NCBI GenBank assembly: GCA_964406945.1
Contig: CAYOTO010000009.1
Coordinates: forward strand, 24,477-88,476
From: UBA2266 sp964406945
Lineage (GTDB): Bacteria > Planctomycetota > Phycisphaerae > Sedimentisphaerales > Anaerobacaceae
Direction: 5' to 3'
Length of the DNA: 64,000 bases
Under the pieces are notes generated by a model. That model ran no database searches and was not told the DNA's origin. It saw only the letters and a list, made by a program, of their open reading frames with translations. A program made the position numbers and the translations under genes. Of this stretch, positions 8,430 through 16,680 are shown in pieces (position 1 is the stretch's first letter; each line of letters opens with the position of its first letter).

Positions 8430-10212
8430 GCTGCACCCCCTGCTTCTTCAATCGCGGAGACACAATGCCCCGGGGCTCCTTCGCCTTGTAGTGAGTATGC
8501 AGAAGCTCGTGCGACTTCGGCCCCAGAGGTCTGCCGAGAAACTCCCGGTAAAGCCGCTGCACGTCCGGGTTTTCGTGACTGCGCCGAATCGTCTTGGCCC
8601 TGTCCAGATCGTAAAGTGCCCCAGCGCGTTTCTTCAAACACTCCCTGTCCAGCGGCAGCGAATTGGAACCCGCATACGGCTGACCGCCGCCGCCGATACA
8701 ACCGCCCGGACAACCCATGATCTCGACAAAATGATACCGCTCCGGCTCGGCCCGCACCATATCCAGCAGCTTGTGAGCGTTGCCCAGCCCGTGAGCCACC
8801 GCAACCCGCACCTCCTCGCCGTCGACAACCAGCGAGCCTTCCTTGATCCCGTCGAGACCCCTGATATTCTCCAGCTCGATATCTATCAGCGTCTCGCCGG
8901 TATACAACTCGTACGCCGTGCGCACCGCCGCCTCCATAACGCCGCCGGTCACGCCGAAAATCGCTCCTGCTCCGGACGACAACCCCAAAGGCTCATCCGG
9001 TGCTTCCGGCTCGATATTGATAAAATCGATGCCCGCGGACTTAATCATCCAGCCGATCTCGCGGGTGGTAACCACCAGATCGACGCCTTTAAGCCCGTTG
9101 ACCAGCAGTTCTTCCCGCTCGGCCTCATACTTCTTCGCCGTACAGCACATCACCGAAACGCTCAGAATCTTCTCCGGATCGACCTTGATCTTGTTGGCGA
9201 AATAGGTCTTGGTCAGAGCTCCGGCCATGGACATCGGGGACTTGCACGTAGAAACATTCTCGATCAGGTCGCTGTGGAACTGCTCCATACATTTCATCCA
9301 CGCGCTCGAGCAGGATGTGATCAAAGGCAGCTTCTCCTTGCTCTGAAGCCTTTCCAGAAACTCGCTGCCTTCCTCCATGATCGTCAGATCCGCCGCGAAC
9401 TGGGTATCGAACACGTAATCGAATCCCATCTTTCGCAGCGATGCGAAAAGCTGGCCTTCCATGTTGGAACCCGCCTCGAACCCGAACAACTCGCCGATTG
9501 CCGCCCTGACGGATGGAGCCACCTGGGCGACCTTCACCAGACTGTCATCGTTGAGTTTCTCGAACAGCTCCTGCGTATAGCTCTTCTCGACAAATGCCGC
9601 CGTCGGACATACGTTTATGCACTGCCCGCAAGTCGTGCATACGCTATCGCTGAACGCCATGTTGTAGGCAGGCATAACCACAGTATCGAAACCGCGGTGT
9701 GCGTAGTCCAGCGCGTTTATCCCCTGAGCCTCGGAACACATCCGCACGCACCGACCGCACAGAACGCACTTCTCGGGGTCGCGAACAACCGATGCACTCG
9801 AAAGGTCCTTCTCGTACCGCTTACGTTCGCCCTCGAAATGCCTGGTCTTTATACCGGTCGCATACGCCAGCCGCTGCAGCTCGCAATTGCCGTCCCGCTC
9901 GCAGACATGGCAGTCCTGAGGATGGTTGTCGAGAATGAGTTCCACAATGTCGCGCCTGGCCCGACGGAGTTCGGCCGTGTTCGTGCGTATCACCATACCG
10001 TCGCTGACCGGAAACGCACAGGATGCGACAAAACTCTTCATTCCTTCCACTTCCACGATACACACGCGGCAGGCGCCCTCTATCGAAAGGTCCGGATGGT
10101 AACACAACCGTGGGATGTGATAGCCCAGCTTGTCTGCGGCCTGCATGACTGTCTGGCCCGCGTCGACCTCGTATTCTCTGTTGTTGATTGTAATCTTTAT
10201 CTTATCGCTCAT
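8422..10212 (-). CDS. hydA: [FeFe]-hydrogenase catalytic subunit HydA (M3-type domain set)
   Basis: The catalytic subunit reversibly reduces protons to H2. Domains in order: an N-terminal [2Fe-2S] domain (LCYHPDLSIEGACRVC, then VASC); a His/Cys [4Fe-4S] motif (HPQDCHVCERDGNC); two [4Fe-4S] ferredoxin motifs (CVLCGRCVRMC and CTTCGQCINVC); the H-cluster domain; and a small-subunit-like C-terminal part ending near SHELLHTHY. H-cluster motifs are TSCSSAW (9298-9318), VMCCTAKKYE (9124-9150) and EIMGCPGGCIGGGGQP. The first two differ from textbook TSCCPxW and MPCxxKxxE. I chose ATG 10212 (MSDKIKITINNREYEVDAG), 8 bases after hydB; the frame opens at 10251 inside hydB. With HydB and HydC the complex should couple H2 to NAD(H) and ferredoxin. 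Confidence 0.96.
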   Translation of the reverse strand: MSDKIKITINNREYEVDAGQTVMQAADKLGYHIPRLCYHPDLSIEGACRVCIVEVEGMKSFVASCAFPVSDGMVIRTNTAELRRARRDIVELILDNHPQDCHVCERDGNCELQRLAYATGIKTRHFEGERKRYEKDLSSASVVRDPEKCVLCGRCVRMCSEAQGINALDYAHRGFDTVVMPAYNMAFSDSVCTTCGQCINVCPTAAFVEKSYTQELFEKLNDDSLVKVAQVAPSVRAAIGELFGFEAGSNMEGQLFASLRKMGFDYVFDTQFAADLTIMEEGSEFLERLQSKEKLPLITSCSSAWMKCMEQFHSDLIENVSTCKSPMSMAGALTKTYFANKIKVDPEKILSVSVMCCTAKKYEAEREELLVNGLKGVDLVVTTREIGWMIKSAGIDFINIEPEAPDEPLGLSSGAGAIFGVTGGVMEAAVRTAYELYTGETLIDIELENIRGLDGIKEGSLVVDGEEVRVAVAHGLGNAHKLLDMVRAEPERYHFVEIMGCPGGCIGGGGQPYAGSNSLPLDRECLKKRAGALYDLDRAKTIRRSHENPDVQRLYREFLGRPLGPKSHELLHTHYKAKEPRGIVSPRLKKQGVQHE

Positions 10213-10220
10213 TTCTCGCC

Positions 10221-12011
10221 TCATGCCTTGTCGATTGCGTTGAACTTGCAAATGTTAAAACACATTCCGCAGCTAATACATTTGTCCTGGTCGATAACAT
10301 GACGTTCTTTCTTCGACCCTGATATCGCCCCGGTCGGACATACCCTCTTACATGCGCCGCAGCCGACGCATTCTTCATTGATCGTAAACGTCAGCAGTTC
10401 CTGACAGACTCCGGCCCGACACTTGCGATCGTGGATATGCTCCTCGTACTCGACCCGGAAATTCTTGATCGTGCTCAGCACCGGATTCGGCGCCGACTGG
10501 CCCAGACCGCACAGCGAAGCCTTCTTGATCATATTCGACAGCCTTTCCAGCTTCTCGATATCGCCGTCTTCGCCCTTACCCTCGGTCAGCCGCGTAAGGA
10601 TTTCCAGCATCCGCTTGGTCCCTTCCCGGCACGGCGTACATTTGCCGCACGACTCATTCTGAGTAAACTCCAGGAAAAACTTGGCCACATCAACCATGCA
10701 GGCCCCATCGTCGAGCACGATCATTCCGCCCGATCCCATGATCGAGCCGGCCTCGGCGAGTGATTCGTAGTCTACCGATGTATCCAGATACTCCGCCGGC
10801 AGACATCCGCCCGACGGCCCGCCTGTCTGTATCGCCTTCAGTTCCTTGTTGTCCGGAATCCCGCCACCGATGTCGTAAACAATCTCACGAAGGGTCGTAC
10901 CCATCGGCACCTCGATCAGCCCCGTATTGGCAACCTTGCCCGCAAGTGCGAAAACCTTCGTCCCCTTGCTCTTTTCGGTCCCCACAGTGCTGAACCAGGC
11001 CCCGCCGTCCAGAATAACGACCGGGATATTGGCCCACGTTTCGACGTTGTTAATGAGCGTCGGCTTGCCGAACAGACCTTTGACCGAAGGATACGGCGGC
11101 CTCGGACGCGGCATTCCCCTGTGGCCCTCTATGGAGCGGATCAGTGCCGTCTCTTCGCCGCATACGAACGCCCCTGCGCCCAGCCTCAACTCCACGTCGA
11201 AACTGAAATCGCTGCCAAGAACGTTCTCGCCGAGAATTCCGTGCTCCCTGGCCTCGTCGATAGCAATTCGCAGCCGTTCTATCGCCAGCGGGTACTCGGC
11301 CCGAATATAGATAATTCCCTTATTAGCGCCGATGGCGTAACCGCCGATGATCATTCCCTCGATTACCGTGTGCGGATCCCCCTCAATCGCGCTTCTATCC
11401 ATAAACGCGCCCGGGTCGCCCTCGTCGGCGTTGCATATCACGAATTTTTCGTCGCTCTTCTCATTCGCGGTAAACTGCCATTTAAGATGGGTTGGAAAGC
11501 CCGCCCCGCCGCGACCTCGCAGCCCGGATTTCTTCACCTCGCCGATCACATCCGCCGGCTTCATTTCCGTCAGCACTTTCGCTATCGCCTCATAGCCACG
11601 AAGCGACAGGTAGTCGTCGATACTCTCGGGATTGATGATACCGCAGTTGCGCAGTGCAATTCGCATCTGCTTGCCGAAGAACTTGCTGTCCCCGAAGATC
11701 CGGAAGAACCGGTTGAACAAATGGTCCTCCTGAATCGTCAGCCTCGCGATAGGCTTGTTCTTAATTACGTGCTCTTCGATAATTTCCGGGATGTCGTCTT
11801 CCGTAACGCCGCCGTAAATCGCATAGCCCGGGTTAACAACCATGACCGGTCCCTTATCGCACATTCCCAGACAGCCCGATACGCTTACTTTCACCCTGTC
11901 GGTCAGTCCGCGCTCGCTGAGTTGCTCCTCCAGAGCCTTTCTCAGGTTGTGAGAATCTTTATTAATGCAGGTTGTGCCCTGACAAACCGTAATAATGTGT
12001 CTCTTGTTCAC
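10221..12011 (-). CDS. hydB: Hydrogenase subunit HydB, NuoF-like NADH/FMN-binding protein
   Basis: The diaphorase subunit that exchanges electrons with NAD(H). Domains in its 596 residues: an N-terminal thioredoxin-like [2Fe-2S] domain (CQGTTC, SGCLGMCDKGP); the NuoF core with FMN/NADH motifs GLRGRGGAGFPTHLKW, CNADEGDPGAFMDRS and GAGAFVCGEETALI; the [4Fe-4S] motif ESCGKCTPCREG; and a C-terminal two-cluster ferredoxin (CVGCGACKRVCPTGA, CISCGMCFNIC). This is the layout of HydB from electron-bifurcating hydrogenases of Thermotoga and Moorella type, where FMN is the likely bifurcation site (known family, inferred here). It lies 12 bases downstream of the small [2Fe-2S] gene and 8 bases upstream of hydA. 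Confidence 0.96.
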   Translation of the reverse strand: MNKRHIITVCQGTTCINKDSHNLRKALEEQLSERGLTDRVKVSVSGCLGMCDKGPVMVVNPGYAIYGGVTEDDIPEIIEEHVIKNKPIARLTIQEDHLFNRFFRIFGDSKFFGKQMRIALRNCGIINPESIDDYLSLRGYEAIAKVLTEMKPADVIGEVKKSGLRGRGGAGFPTHLKWQFTANEKSDEKFVICNADEGDPGAFMDRSAIEGDPHTVIEGMIIGGYAIGANKGIIYIRAEYPLAIERLRIAIDEAREHGILGENVLGSDFSFDVELRLGAGAFVCGEETALIRSIEGHRGMPRPRPPYPSVKGLFGKPTLINNVETWANIPVVILDGGAWFSTVGTEKSKGTKVFALAGKVANTGLIEVPMGTTLREIVYDIGGGIPDNKELKAIQTGGPSGGCLPAEYLDTSVDYESLAEAGSIMGSGGMIVLDDGACMVDVAKFFLEFTQNESCGKCTPCREGTKRMLEILTRLTEGKGEDGDIEKLERLSNMIKKASLCGLGQSAPNPVLSTIKNFRVEYEEHIHDRKCRAGVCQELLTFTINEECVGCGACKRVCPTGAISGSKKERHVIDQDKCISCGMCFNICKFNAIDKA

Positions 12012-12023
12012 CGGATGCCCCTC

Positions 12024-12389
12024 TTAGTCTATGACCCATTCTTCGATAACTTCACCGTTTTTGAGGTGACGCTCTACAATTTCGCGTGCTCTTTCGGGAT
12101 CGACCCGCCCGTATTTGATCGGGTTCTTTCCCATTTCGATCACTTCGACCGTAGGTTCCAGATTGCACCTGCCGACGCAGCCCTTCTTGCTCAGGAACAC
12201 GTCTGTAAGACCGCCCGAACCGACGGCTTTCTGAAATACCTCCATAACCTCCTTCGAGCCGGCGGCTATTTCACACGTCGCCATACCCACGTAGACCCTC
12301 TTGGTCGACAGGTAGCCCTTTCCAACAATGCGGCTGACCGCTTCGGCCCTTTTTTTCTTGATGACATCCATTGGTGTCGGCATCGTCAT
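12024..12389 (-). CDS. Thioredoxin-like [2Fe-2S] ferredoxin of the hydrogenase locus
   Basis: A 121-residue protein resembling the small (2Fe-2S) ferredoxin-domain proteins found next to hydB in many clostridial hydrogenase operons. The core is VYVGMATCEIAAGSKEV followed by LSKKGCVGRCNLEPTVEV. Only one Cys is present in the first ligand loop, where the canonical fold has two (C-x4-C), while the second pair C-x3-C is intact. So the cluster may be ligated differently or be absent. It overlaps the kinase gene by four bases (12386-12389) and precedes hydB, implying translational coupling. A role as an extra electron-transfer subunit or a sensor partner of the kinase is inference. Confidence 0.85.
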   Translation of the reverse strand: MTMPTPMDVIKKKRAEAVSRIVGKGYLSTKRVYVGMATCEIAAGSKEVMEVFQKAVGSGGLTDVFLSKKGCVGRCNLEPTVEVIEMGKNPIKYGRVDPERAREIVERHLKNGEVIEEWVID

Positions 12390-14242
12390 AACCCCTTTTT
12401 CAATTCGAAGATGAAGCTGTTGCCACTGGCCGAGGACTCGACCCAGATCCGGCCTCCGTGGCTCTCTACGATCTGTTTCGTAATGTAAAGCCCAAGTCCC
12501 GTGCCCTTTACTCGTTTGTTTTCTTCAGTGCGTATACGTGAGAACTTCTGGAACAGTTTCGCTTTCTGTTCGTCCGTAATCGGCTCCGAGTCGTTGTAGA
12601 CCTCGACCCGAACCTTGTCGCTCTCGTCCCGGCTCCGCATCACGATGCTGCCGTTCTCGAAACCGTACTTAATAGCATTGGTCAGCAGATTATTCGCCAC
12701 AATCTGCAGCAGGTCCTGATCGGCGTTGATCGTCAGCTCCGGATCGATCTCGTTCTCAACCTTCATGTGCTTCTTAGCGAACATCGCAGTCAGAGACTCG
12801 GCACTGACGTCGAATACCTCGCGCTTGAGATTTACCTCGACCGGATTGATACTGAGCTCGCCTCGCTCGATTCGGCCCAGGTTCAGGAACTTGCGAACCG
12901 TACTGGTCAGATAGTCCAGATTCCTCGTGATCGAATCCATGGCTTTTCGCTGCTTGAAGTTGATCAGCCCCAGAAGTCCGTCCCGAACCGAATACGCATT
13001 CAGCACCGTAGAAGCCAGCATCCCTTTCAACTCGTGTGCTACAAAACCTATTAGATCGACGTACTGCCTGTTCGCCTCTTCGAGCTTTGCATTCGTAATC
13101 TTCAGGCTGTCCTCGCGCTCTTTCAGCTTGGCCGTCATCTCATTGAAAGCCGCGGCCAGCTTGTTCGATTCGGTCAGACCCGTACGACTGTTGACCTTCT
13201 GCTCCAGGTCCCCGCCCGAGACCTTTATGGTTGCATCGTGCATCTCATCCAGCGGCTCGGTTACCGCAGAAGCAAGGATAAATGAAAGCGCAATCGTAAG
13301 TACCACCGCCCCGGCCACAATAGCCGCAAAAAGCAGAAACACGTTCTTGAGCATATCGTCGAACGGCTCCTCGAGAACTCCCACATAAAGGATGCCGATC
13401 ACATTGCCCGCCAGGTCGCGTATCGGCTCATAAGCGGTCTTATACCAGTCTGTCACGACAAACGCCCGGTCATGCCAGGTCTTGCCCTCGACCACGACCT
13501 TCTCATACACCTCGGCCGAAACGCGCGTGCCGATAGCCCGCTCGCCTTGCTTGTTGAGCACGTTCGTGGAAACCCGTATGTCGTCCTGGAATATCGTTAC
13601 AGTGCCCACCGGCTTGGAATCGTAAACCTCGTCGCCGAACGCCAACTCCCTTATATGATCCACGATTGAGTAATTGCCGTTTATTATGCGCCCGGCGTAC
13701 ACGACCTTCTCGAGTTCGCCGTTCGCGTCAAATACCGGCCGGGCGCACTCCTTGGCAATCGCCTCGTCCAGTATTTTCCTTTCACTCGGCCGGGCCCGCG
13801 GCGTGCTCTTCACCGGGATCGTCGCCCTCTCCGCCAGCGCCGGGTCCATTCGCTCAAGTTCCATCGCACCGACAATACGCGTGCCACTGGCGACCTTGCC
13901 CGTACTGAGGCACTTCTCTGCGATTTCACTGCGCACGGACTCCAGGTCGCCGCCCTCGACTATGCCAACATAATCGAGCCCCATCTTCAATTTCAGCCGG
14001 GCCAGATTCTCCTGCGTCGGCTCAATCAATTCCAGGCTGTGCGCTATAGAGCCCAGTTCGCCCTCGTAAACGCTTCGAGCGGCCTTGAGATTCTCGGCCA
14101 CCTCGTCCTGCGCGCGGTCGATTACGTTCTTTTTAATCACATGGAAACCCAGCAACCCAATCAGCAGAGCCATAAAGGCTGTGATTGCAAAGAACGATAA
14201 CAATATTCTCCATTTCAGAGACCGACCAGCCATCAACGGCAC
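12386..14242 (-). CDS. Membrane sensor histidine kinase with Cache-type sensor and HAMP
   Basis: A 618-residue sensor kinase. A first membrane helix (ILLSFFAITAFMALLIGLLG) is followed by an extracytoplasmic region of roughly 270 residues that ends in a Cache-like stretch (TAYEPIRDLAGNVIGILYVG). Then come a second helix (VFLLFAAIVAGAVVLTIALS), a HAMP linker (EPLDEMHDATIKVSGGDLEQ), a coiled stretch, the phospho-acceptor FVAHELKGMLAS, and an ATPase domain with NNLLTNAIKYG and GTGLGLYITKQIVESHGG. Cache domains bind small extracellular ligands, so an external metabolite may be sensed. It is the first gene of the hydrogenase set after rex, 161 bases from it. GTG 14242 has a fair ribosome site; ATG 14233 is an alternative. 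Its probable partner is the lone receiver at 4826-5206. Confidence 0.9.
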   Translation of the reverse strand: MPLMAGRSLKWRILLSFFAITAFMALLIGLLGFHVIKKNVIDRAQDEVAENLKAARSVYEGELGSIAHSLELIEPTQENLARLKLKMGLDYVGIVEGGDLESVRSEIAEKCLSTGKVASGTRIVGAMELERMDPALAERATIPVKSTPRARPSERKILDEAIAKECARPVFDANGELEKVVYAGRIINGNYSIVDHIRELAFGDEVYDSKPVGTVTIFQDDIRVSTNVLNKQGERAIGTRVSAEVYEKVVVEGKTWHDRAFVVTDWYKTAYEPIRDLAGNVIGILYVGVLEEPFDDMLKNVFLLFAAIVAGAVVLTIALSFILASAVTEPLDEMHDATIKVSGGDLEQKVNSRTGLTESNKLAAAFNEMTAKLKEREDSLKITNAKLEEANRQYVDLIGFVAHELKGMLASTVLNAYSVRDGLLGLINFKQRKAMDSITRNLDYLTSTVRKFLNLGRIERGELSINPVEVNLKREVFDVSAESLTAMFAKKHMKVENEIDPELTINADQDLLQIVANNLLTNAIKYGFENGSIVMRSRDESDKVRVEVYNDSEPITDEQKAKLFQKFSRIRTEENKRVKGTGLGLYITKQIVESHGGRIWVESSASGNSFIFELKKGL

Positions 14243-14403
14243 CTATTCCCTTTCCATAACACTTACAAATCCAACCATATCCACCAGCTTGCACGCCACC
14301 ACCGTCCTGCCACCTTCAAACCGTCCAGCCGCCGTCGGCGGCTCCTCCATTGTCAGCCGCATTAGAAGCCATTTTCCAGCCAACTCGAATGTTCCCGGCC
14401 GAT

Positions 14404-15069
14404 TCATTCCTTTTCCGCTGCGTTCACGAAGTAAATTATGTTTTCCAACTCGCTAAGCAGGTTTATATTGCTGATTACACACCCCTCGGGGGCCTTCAGT
14501 CGAATCGGCGCGAAGTTGAGCAAGCCCCGGATATCAGCAGCTAACATCAGCTCGAGCACCTGCTGAGCCGCAAAGTCCGGCACCGAAATAATTCCGAATT
14601 TGATCTTGTGCTCGGCCACGAAATCCCGCAACTGTTCCAGCGGATAGATGGGCGCCGCGGCGTCCGGGTCGTGCTTGGCCGGGTCCGTATCGAAGCCGGC
14701 AACTATGCTGATGCCGCTGTTCTCGAAGCCCTTGTAGTCCAGCAGCGCCCTGCCTATGTTGCCGATTCCGACGATTATGAAGTTCTGCCGCTGGTCCTTG
14801 CCGAGTATCCTGTTAAGTTCGCTCAGCAGTTCGTCCACCAGATAGCCGCCGCGTTTTTTGCCGGTTATGCCGAATATAGAAAAATCCTTGCGCACCTGGG
14901 AGGCTGTAACACCCGCTGCATCTGCGAGATTTTCGCTGAAAACCCGCACAAAATTGAGGCTTTTGAGCCTCATAAGGGCGTTTTTGTACCTCGACATCCG
15001 AATTACGCAGTTCTTGTTTATCATAATCCAGTCAATTTCAGAGCTTTGCCGTTCCGCAACCTTTGACAC
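14404..15069 (-). CDS. rex: Redox-sensing transcriptional repressor Rex
   Basis: Rex is a homodimeric repressor that leaves DNA when NADH rises relative to NAD+, and it typically controls fermentation and hydrogenase genes. The protein has the N-terminal winged helix (NLADAAGVTASQVRKDFSIFG, with the GKKRGGY wing) and a Rossmann domain (IIVGIGNIGRALLDY) with a C-terminal NFAPIRLKAPEG and a swapped end helix. The frame opens at GTG 15069; ATG 15024 (MINKNCVIRMSRYKNALMR) fits the usual Rex length better, and neither has a strong ribosome site. It is upstream of the kinase-hydrogenase cluster on the same strand, and a Rex-type palindrome lies about 120 bases before it. Regulation of the whole locus by this protein is inference. 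Confidence 0.93.
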   Translation of the reverse strand: MSKVAERQSSEIDWIMINKNCVIRMSRYKNALMRLKSLNFVRVFSENLADAAGVTASQVRKDFSIFGITGKKRGGYLVDELLSELNRILGKDQRQNFIIVGIGNIGRALLDYKGFENSGISIVAGFDTDPAKHDPDAAAPIYPLEQLRDFVAEHKIKFGIISVPDFAAQQVLELMLAADIRGLLNFAPIRLKAPEGCVISNINLLSELENIIYFVNAAEKE

Positions 15070-15187
15070 TCATGTCTCATATATCTGCCTGAATTATACA
15101 TAATGGCAATAGTCAGCAATCAACTTGTATCGTTCTATTCATATAAGTACAGTATATACGCAACAGACGAGAATTGGTAGTCATTTA

Positions 15188-15205
15188 TTGTGATTTTTTT
15201 CACAT
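15188..15205. promoter_or_regulatory. Rex operator-like palindrome upstream of rex
   Basis: The sequence TTGTGA-N6-TCACAT matches the Rex box TTGTGA-N6-TCACAA at 11 of 12 half-site positions, with an AT-only spacer. It lies about 120 bp before the rex start, in an AT-rich stretch. A TATAAT on the minus strand at 15098-15093 is a possible -10 closer to rex, but no -35 stands at a good distance. Autoregulation of rex and control of the downstream hydrogenase genes are inferred. Confidence 0.7.
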
Positions 15206-15715
15206 TTGTCCAGTTTTTGACTAACTCTGTAAAGCTACCACCCCCGCCAGACGGCGCCACGGTGCTTTTGGAGGAGGCCTGGAGTGGGACGGTTCTGGTC
15301 CTGATGGACACCTGGCCAATTGGGACAAAAAAATCTGCAAAAGTTTCTGTTTTTTCGTAAGTTCATGCGGCACCTGGCCTTAGGTCAAAAGTCACTTAAA
15401 ATCGGCGGTCTTGAAAAAGTGGTCGCAAATGTGCACAAATTGCACGAAATGACCGGAAGTGCGCCCGAATGAGCGCAAAAAGCGCGCGAAACGAACACTT
15501 TATAATCCCCACTTGACTGCTGTGCTATATCCAGTTTATCCGCTACTTCCAAGCTGGCACGCAATTTGCTGTAACGCCGCGAAGTGCAGGTCATCTTCAA
15601 CACACATTCCGGTCTTCAAACCGGCAAGCTAAAGAAGACGCACGAGTGCGTCCCGCATGCGGGCAATTCCCAGTGTCTCAACCGCCGCATAGTCAGCGCT
15701 CCTCAACAGACGTAG
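15206..15715. other. Long spacer with no gene recognised
   Basis: About 500 bases without a convincing reading frame. The stretch has short low-complexity patches and loose small inverted repeats. It may contain eroded mobile-element DNA, since a transposase remnant begins at its right end, but no terminal repeats or target duplications could be recognised. Confidence 0.4.
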
Positions 15716-15826
15716 GTGGAACAGTTGCTGCGTGTGGCATTTACGCGATGGATCATTGAACGGGCGTTCGAGGACAGCAAGACGGAACTGGGCATGGACC
15801 ACTTCAAGGTACGCGAGCATCTAAGC
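15716..15826 (+). pseudogene. Remnant of a DDE transposase (IS701/IS4-like C-terminal piece)
   Basis: About 37 codons read LLRVAFTRWIIERAFEDSKT, then ELGMDHFKVREHL. This resembles the segment around the catalytic Glu of IS701/IS4-type transposases (R-W-x-I-E-x-x-F-x-x-x-K-x-E-L-G-L-D-H-x-x-x-R). Nothing upstream or downstream continues the protein, so only a fragment survives. No flanking inverted repeats were seen. It marks a past insertion between the hydrogenase locus and the PEP-CTERM genes. Confidence 0.6.
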
Positions 15827-15852
15827 TGTGGGGTGCATTGGGGAGGGGGAAG

Positions 15853-15891
15853 GCCGCGTCGAGTTGGCCTTTGGGGCGTTCTCGACGCGGC
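15853..15891. terminator. Hairpin with 11-bp stem after the first PEP-CTERM gene
   Basis: Arms GCCGCGTCGAG (15853-15863) and CTCGACGCGGC (15881-15891) pair perfectly around a 17-nt loop, about 30 bases past the stop of the gene at 15922-16593. A T5 tract follows on the plus strand; on the minus strand there is no T-run, so terminator function for the minus-strand gene is uncertain. The same arm core recurs at 16629-16670. Confidence 0.5.
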
Positions 15892-15921
15892 GGTTTTTGG
15901 TTGGTTTTATTATTGTGATTG

Positions 15922-16593
15922 TCAGATGTGTCTGCGCAGGCGGGTTGCGGCCGTGGTCAGGCCGAGAAAGCCGAGCAGAACGGCACCCGGAACAGGAAGC
16001 GGCACAGAGTTATTGACGAAACTTTCGCTGCCGCCGCTGGCGAATCCCTGGACGTGAATGCCTACCCTCAGACCGGCATCTGCGAGATCGGATACCACGT
16101 TTGCAAAAGTGTTGCCGGACTGAAGGTCGAACAGTATTCCGAGGCTTTCGCCGGGATTGACGCCGTTCGGCTGGACCGGCGGGTCCGAATCAGCCGATAA
16201 GCCCGCGCTCGTTACAAATGGCGGAACAGCATTGTTGGCGCCTGGTAAGTTTGCGGGGGTGGCATCTTGAGCGAAGCTCACGCCGGTTCCGTTCTTTATA
16301 GCAGCTATGCCAAGGAGTGTGGCGCCGTCGAAGTATACCTCCGTGATGGAGCAAAGGTCCGAGCCGGAATTCAGGAATGTAAACAGGACCTGGTTTGCGT
16401 TCATGGTGTCCTCAACTCTAGCGGTGAGCTGTGCTTCGCCGATTGCGGCATCTGCTGCGTTATTGTTACTGATATTATCGAAGACATACTCTCGCATTTC
16501 AGCGTTCGCGCCGGAGCAGAAGCTCAGCAATAAACCCGCTGCGGATAGGAACAGGAGCAAGCGCATGCATTTCGAATTTCCGCCATGGTTCAT
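15922..16593 (-). CDS. Exported PEP-CTERM-type protein, function unknown
   Basis: A 223-residue exported protein. ATG 16593 has GGGGG six bases upstream, which fixes the start; a second Met leads the hydrophobic core MRLLLFLSAAGLLLSFCSGA, with likely cleavage after NANA. The mature part is Asn/Ala/Gly rich with no recognised enzyme motif. The C-terminus is a sorting signal of PEP-CTERM type: PVPGAVLLGFLG, a short hydrophobic helix, then RLRRHI. Such tails are processed by an exosortase and tie proteins to exopolysaccharide or the cell surface (known for the family; no exosortase gene is in this window). It is flanked on both sides by hairpins with the same arms. Its nearest relative here is the gene at 17012. 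Confidence 0.85.
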   Translation of the reverse strand: MNHGGNSKCMRLLLFLSAAGLLLSFCSGANAEMREYVFDNISNNNAADAAIGEAQLTARVEDTMNANQVLFTFLNSGSDLCSITEVYFDGATLLGIAAIKNGTGVSFAQDATPANLPGANNAVPPFVTSAGLSADSDPPVQPNGVNPGESLGILFDLQSGNTFANVVSDLADAGLRVGIHVQGFASGGSESFVNNSVPLPVPGAVLLGFLGLTTAATRLRRHI

Positions 16594-16628
16594 ATGTTAC
16601 CCCCAATTAACTCTTCCTGTATTTTCTA

Positions 16629-16670
16629 CCACCGCGTCGAGCCTTTTTTACCCGGCGATCGACGCGGTGG
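16629..16670. repeat. Hairpin repeat in the leader of the PEP-CTERM gene
   Basis: Arms CCACCGCGTCGA (16629-16640) and TCGACGCGGTGG (16659-16670) are perfectly complementary around an 18-nt loop, and one more A-T pair extends the stem. It lies about 35 bp upstream of the gene starting at 16593 and shares the CCGCGTCGAG arm with the hairpin downstream of that gene. It could be a leader structure, an upstream terminator or a repeat copy. Confidence 0.5.
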
Positions 16671-16680
16671 TCAGCATTTA

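Noticed and set aside
8428..10302. A 624-codon open frame antisense to hydA, and similar long antisense frames over hydF, aspA and gspE
   Set aside because: These are shadows caused by GC-rich codon use of the real genes. They are Arg/His/Pro rich, have no domain and no ribosome site.
15206..15715. Possible terminal inverted repeats of an insertion sequence around the transposase fragment
   Set aside because: No pair of matching ends or target duplication could be found by eye.
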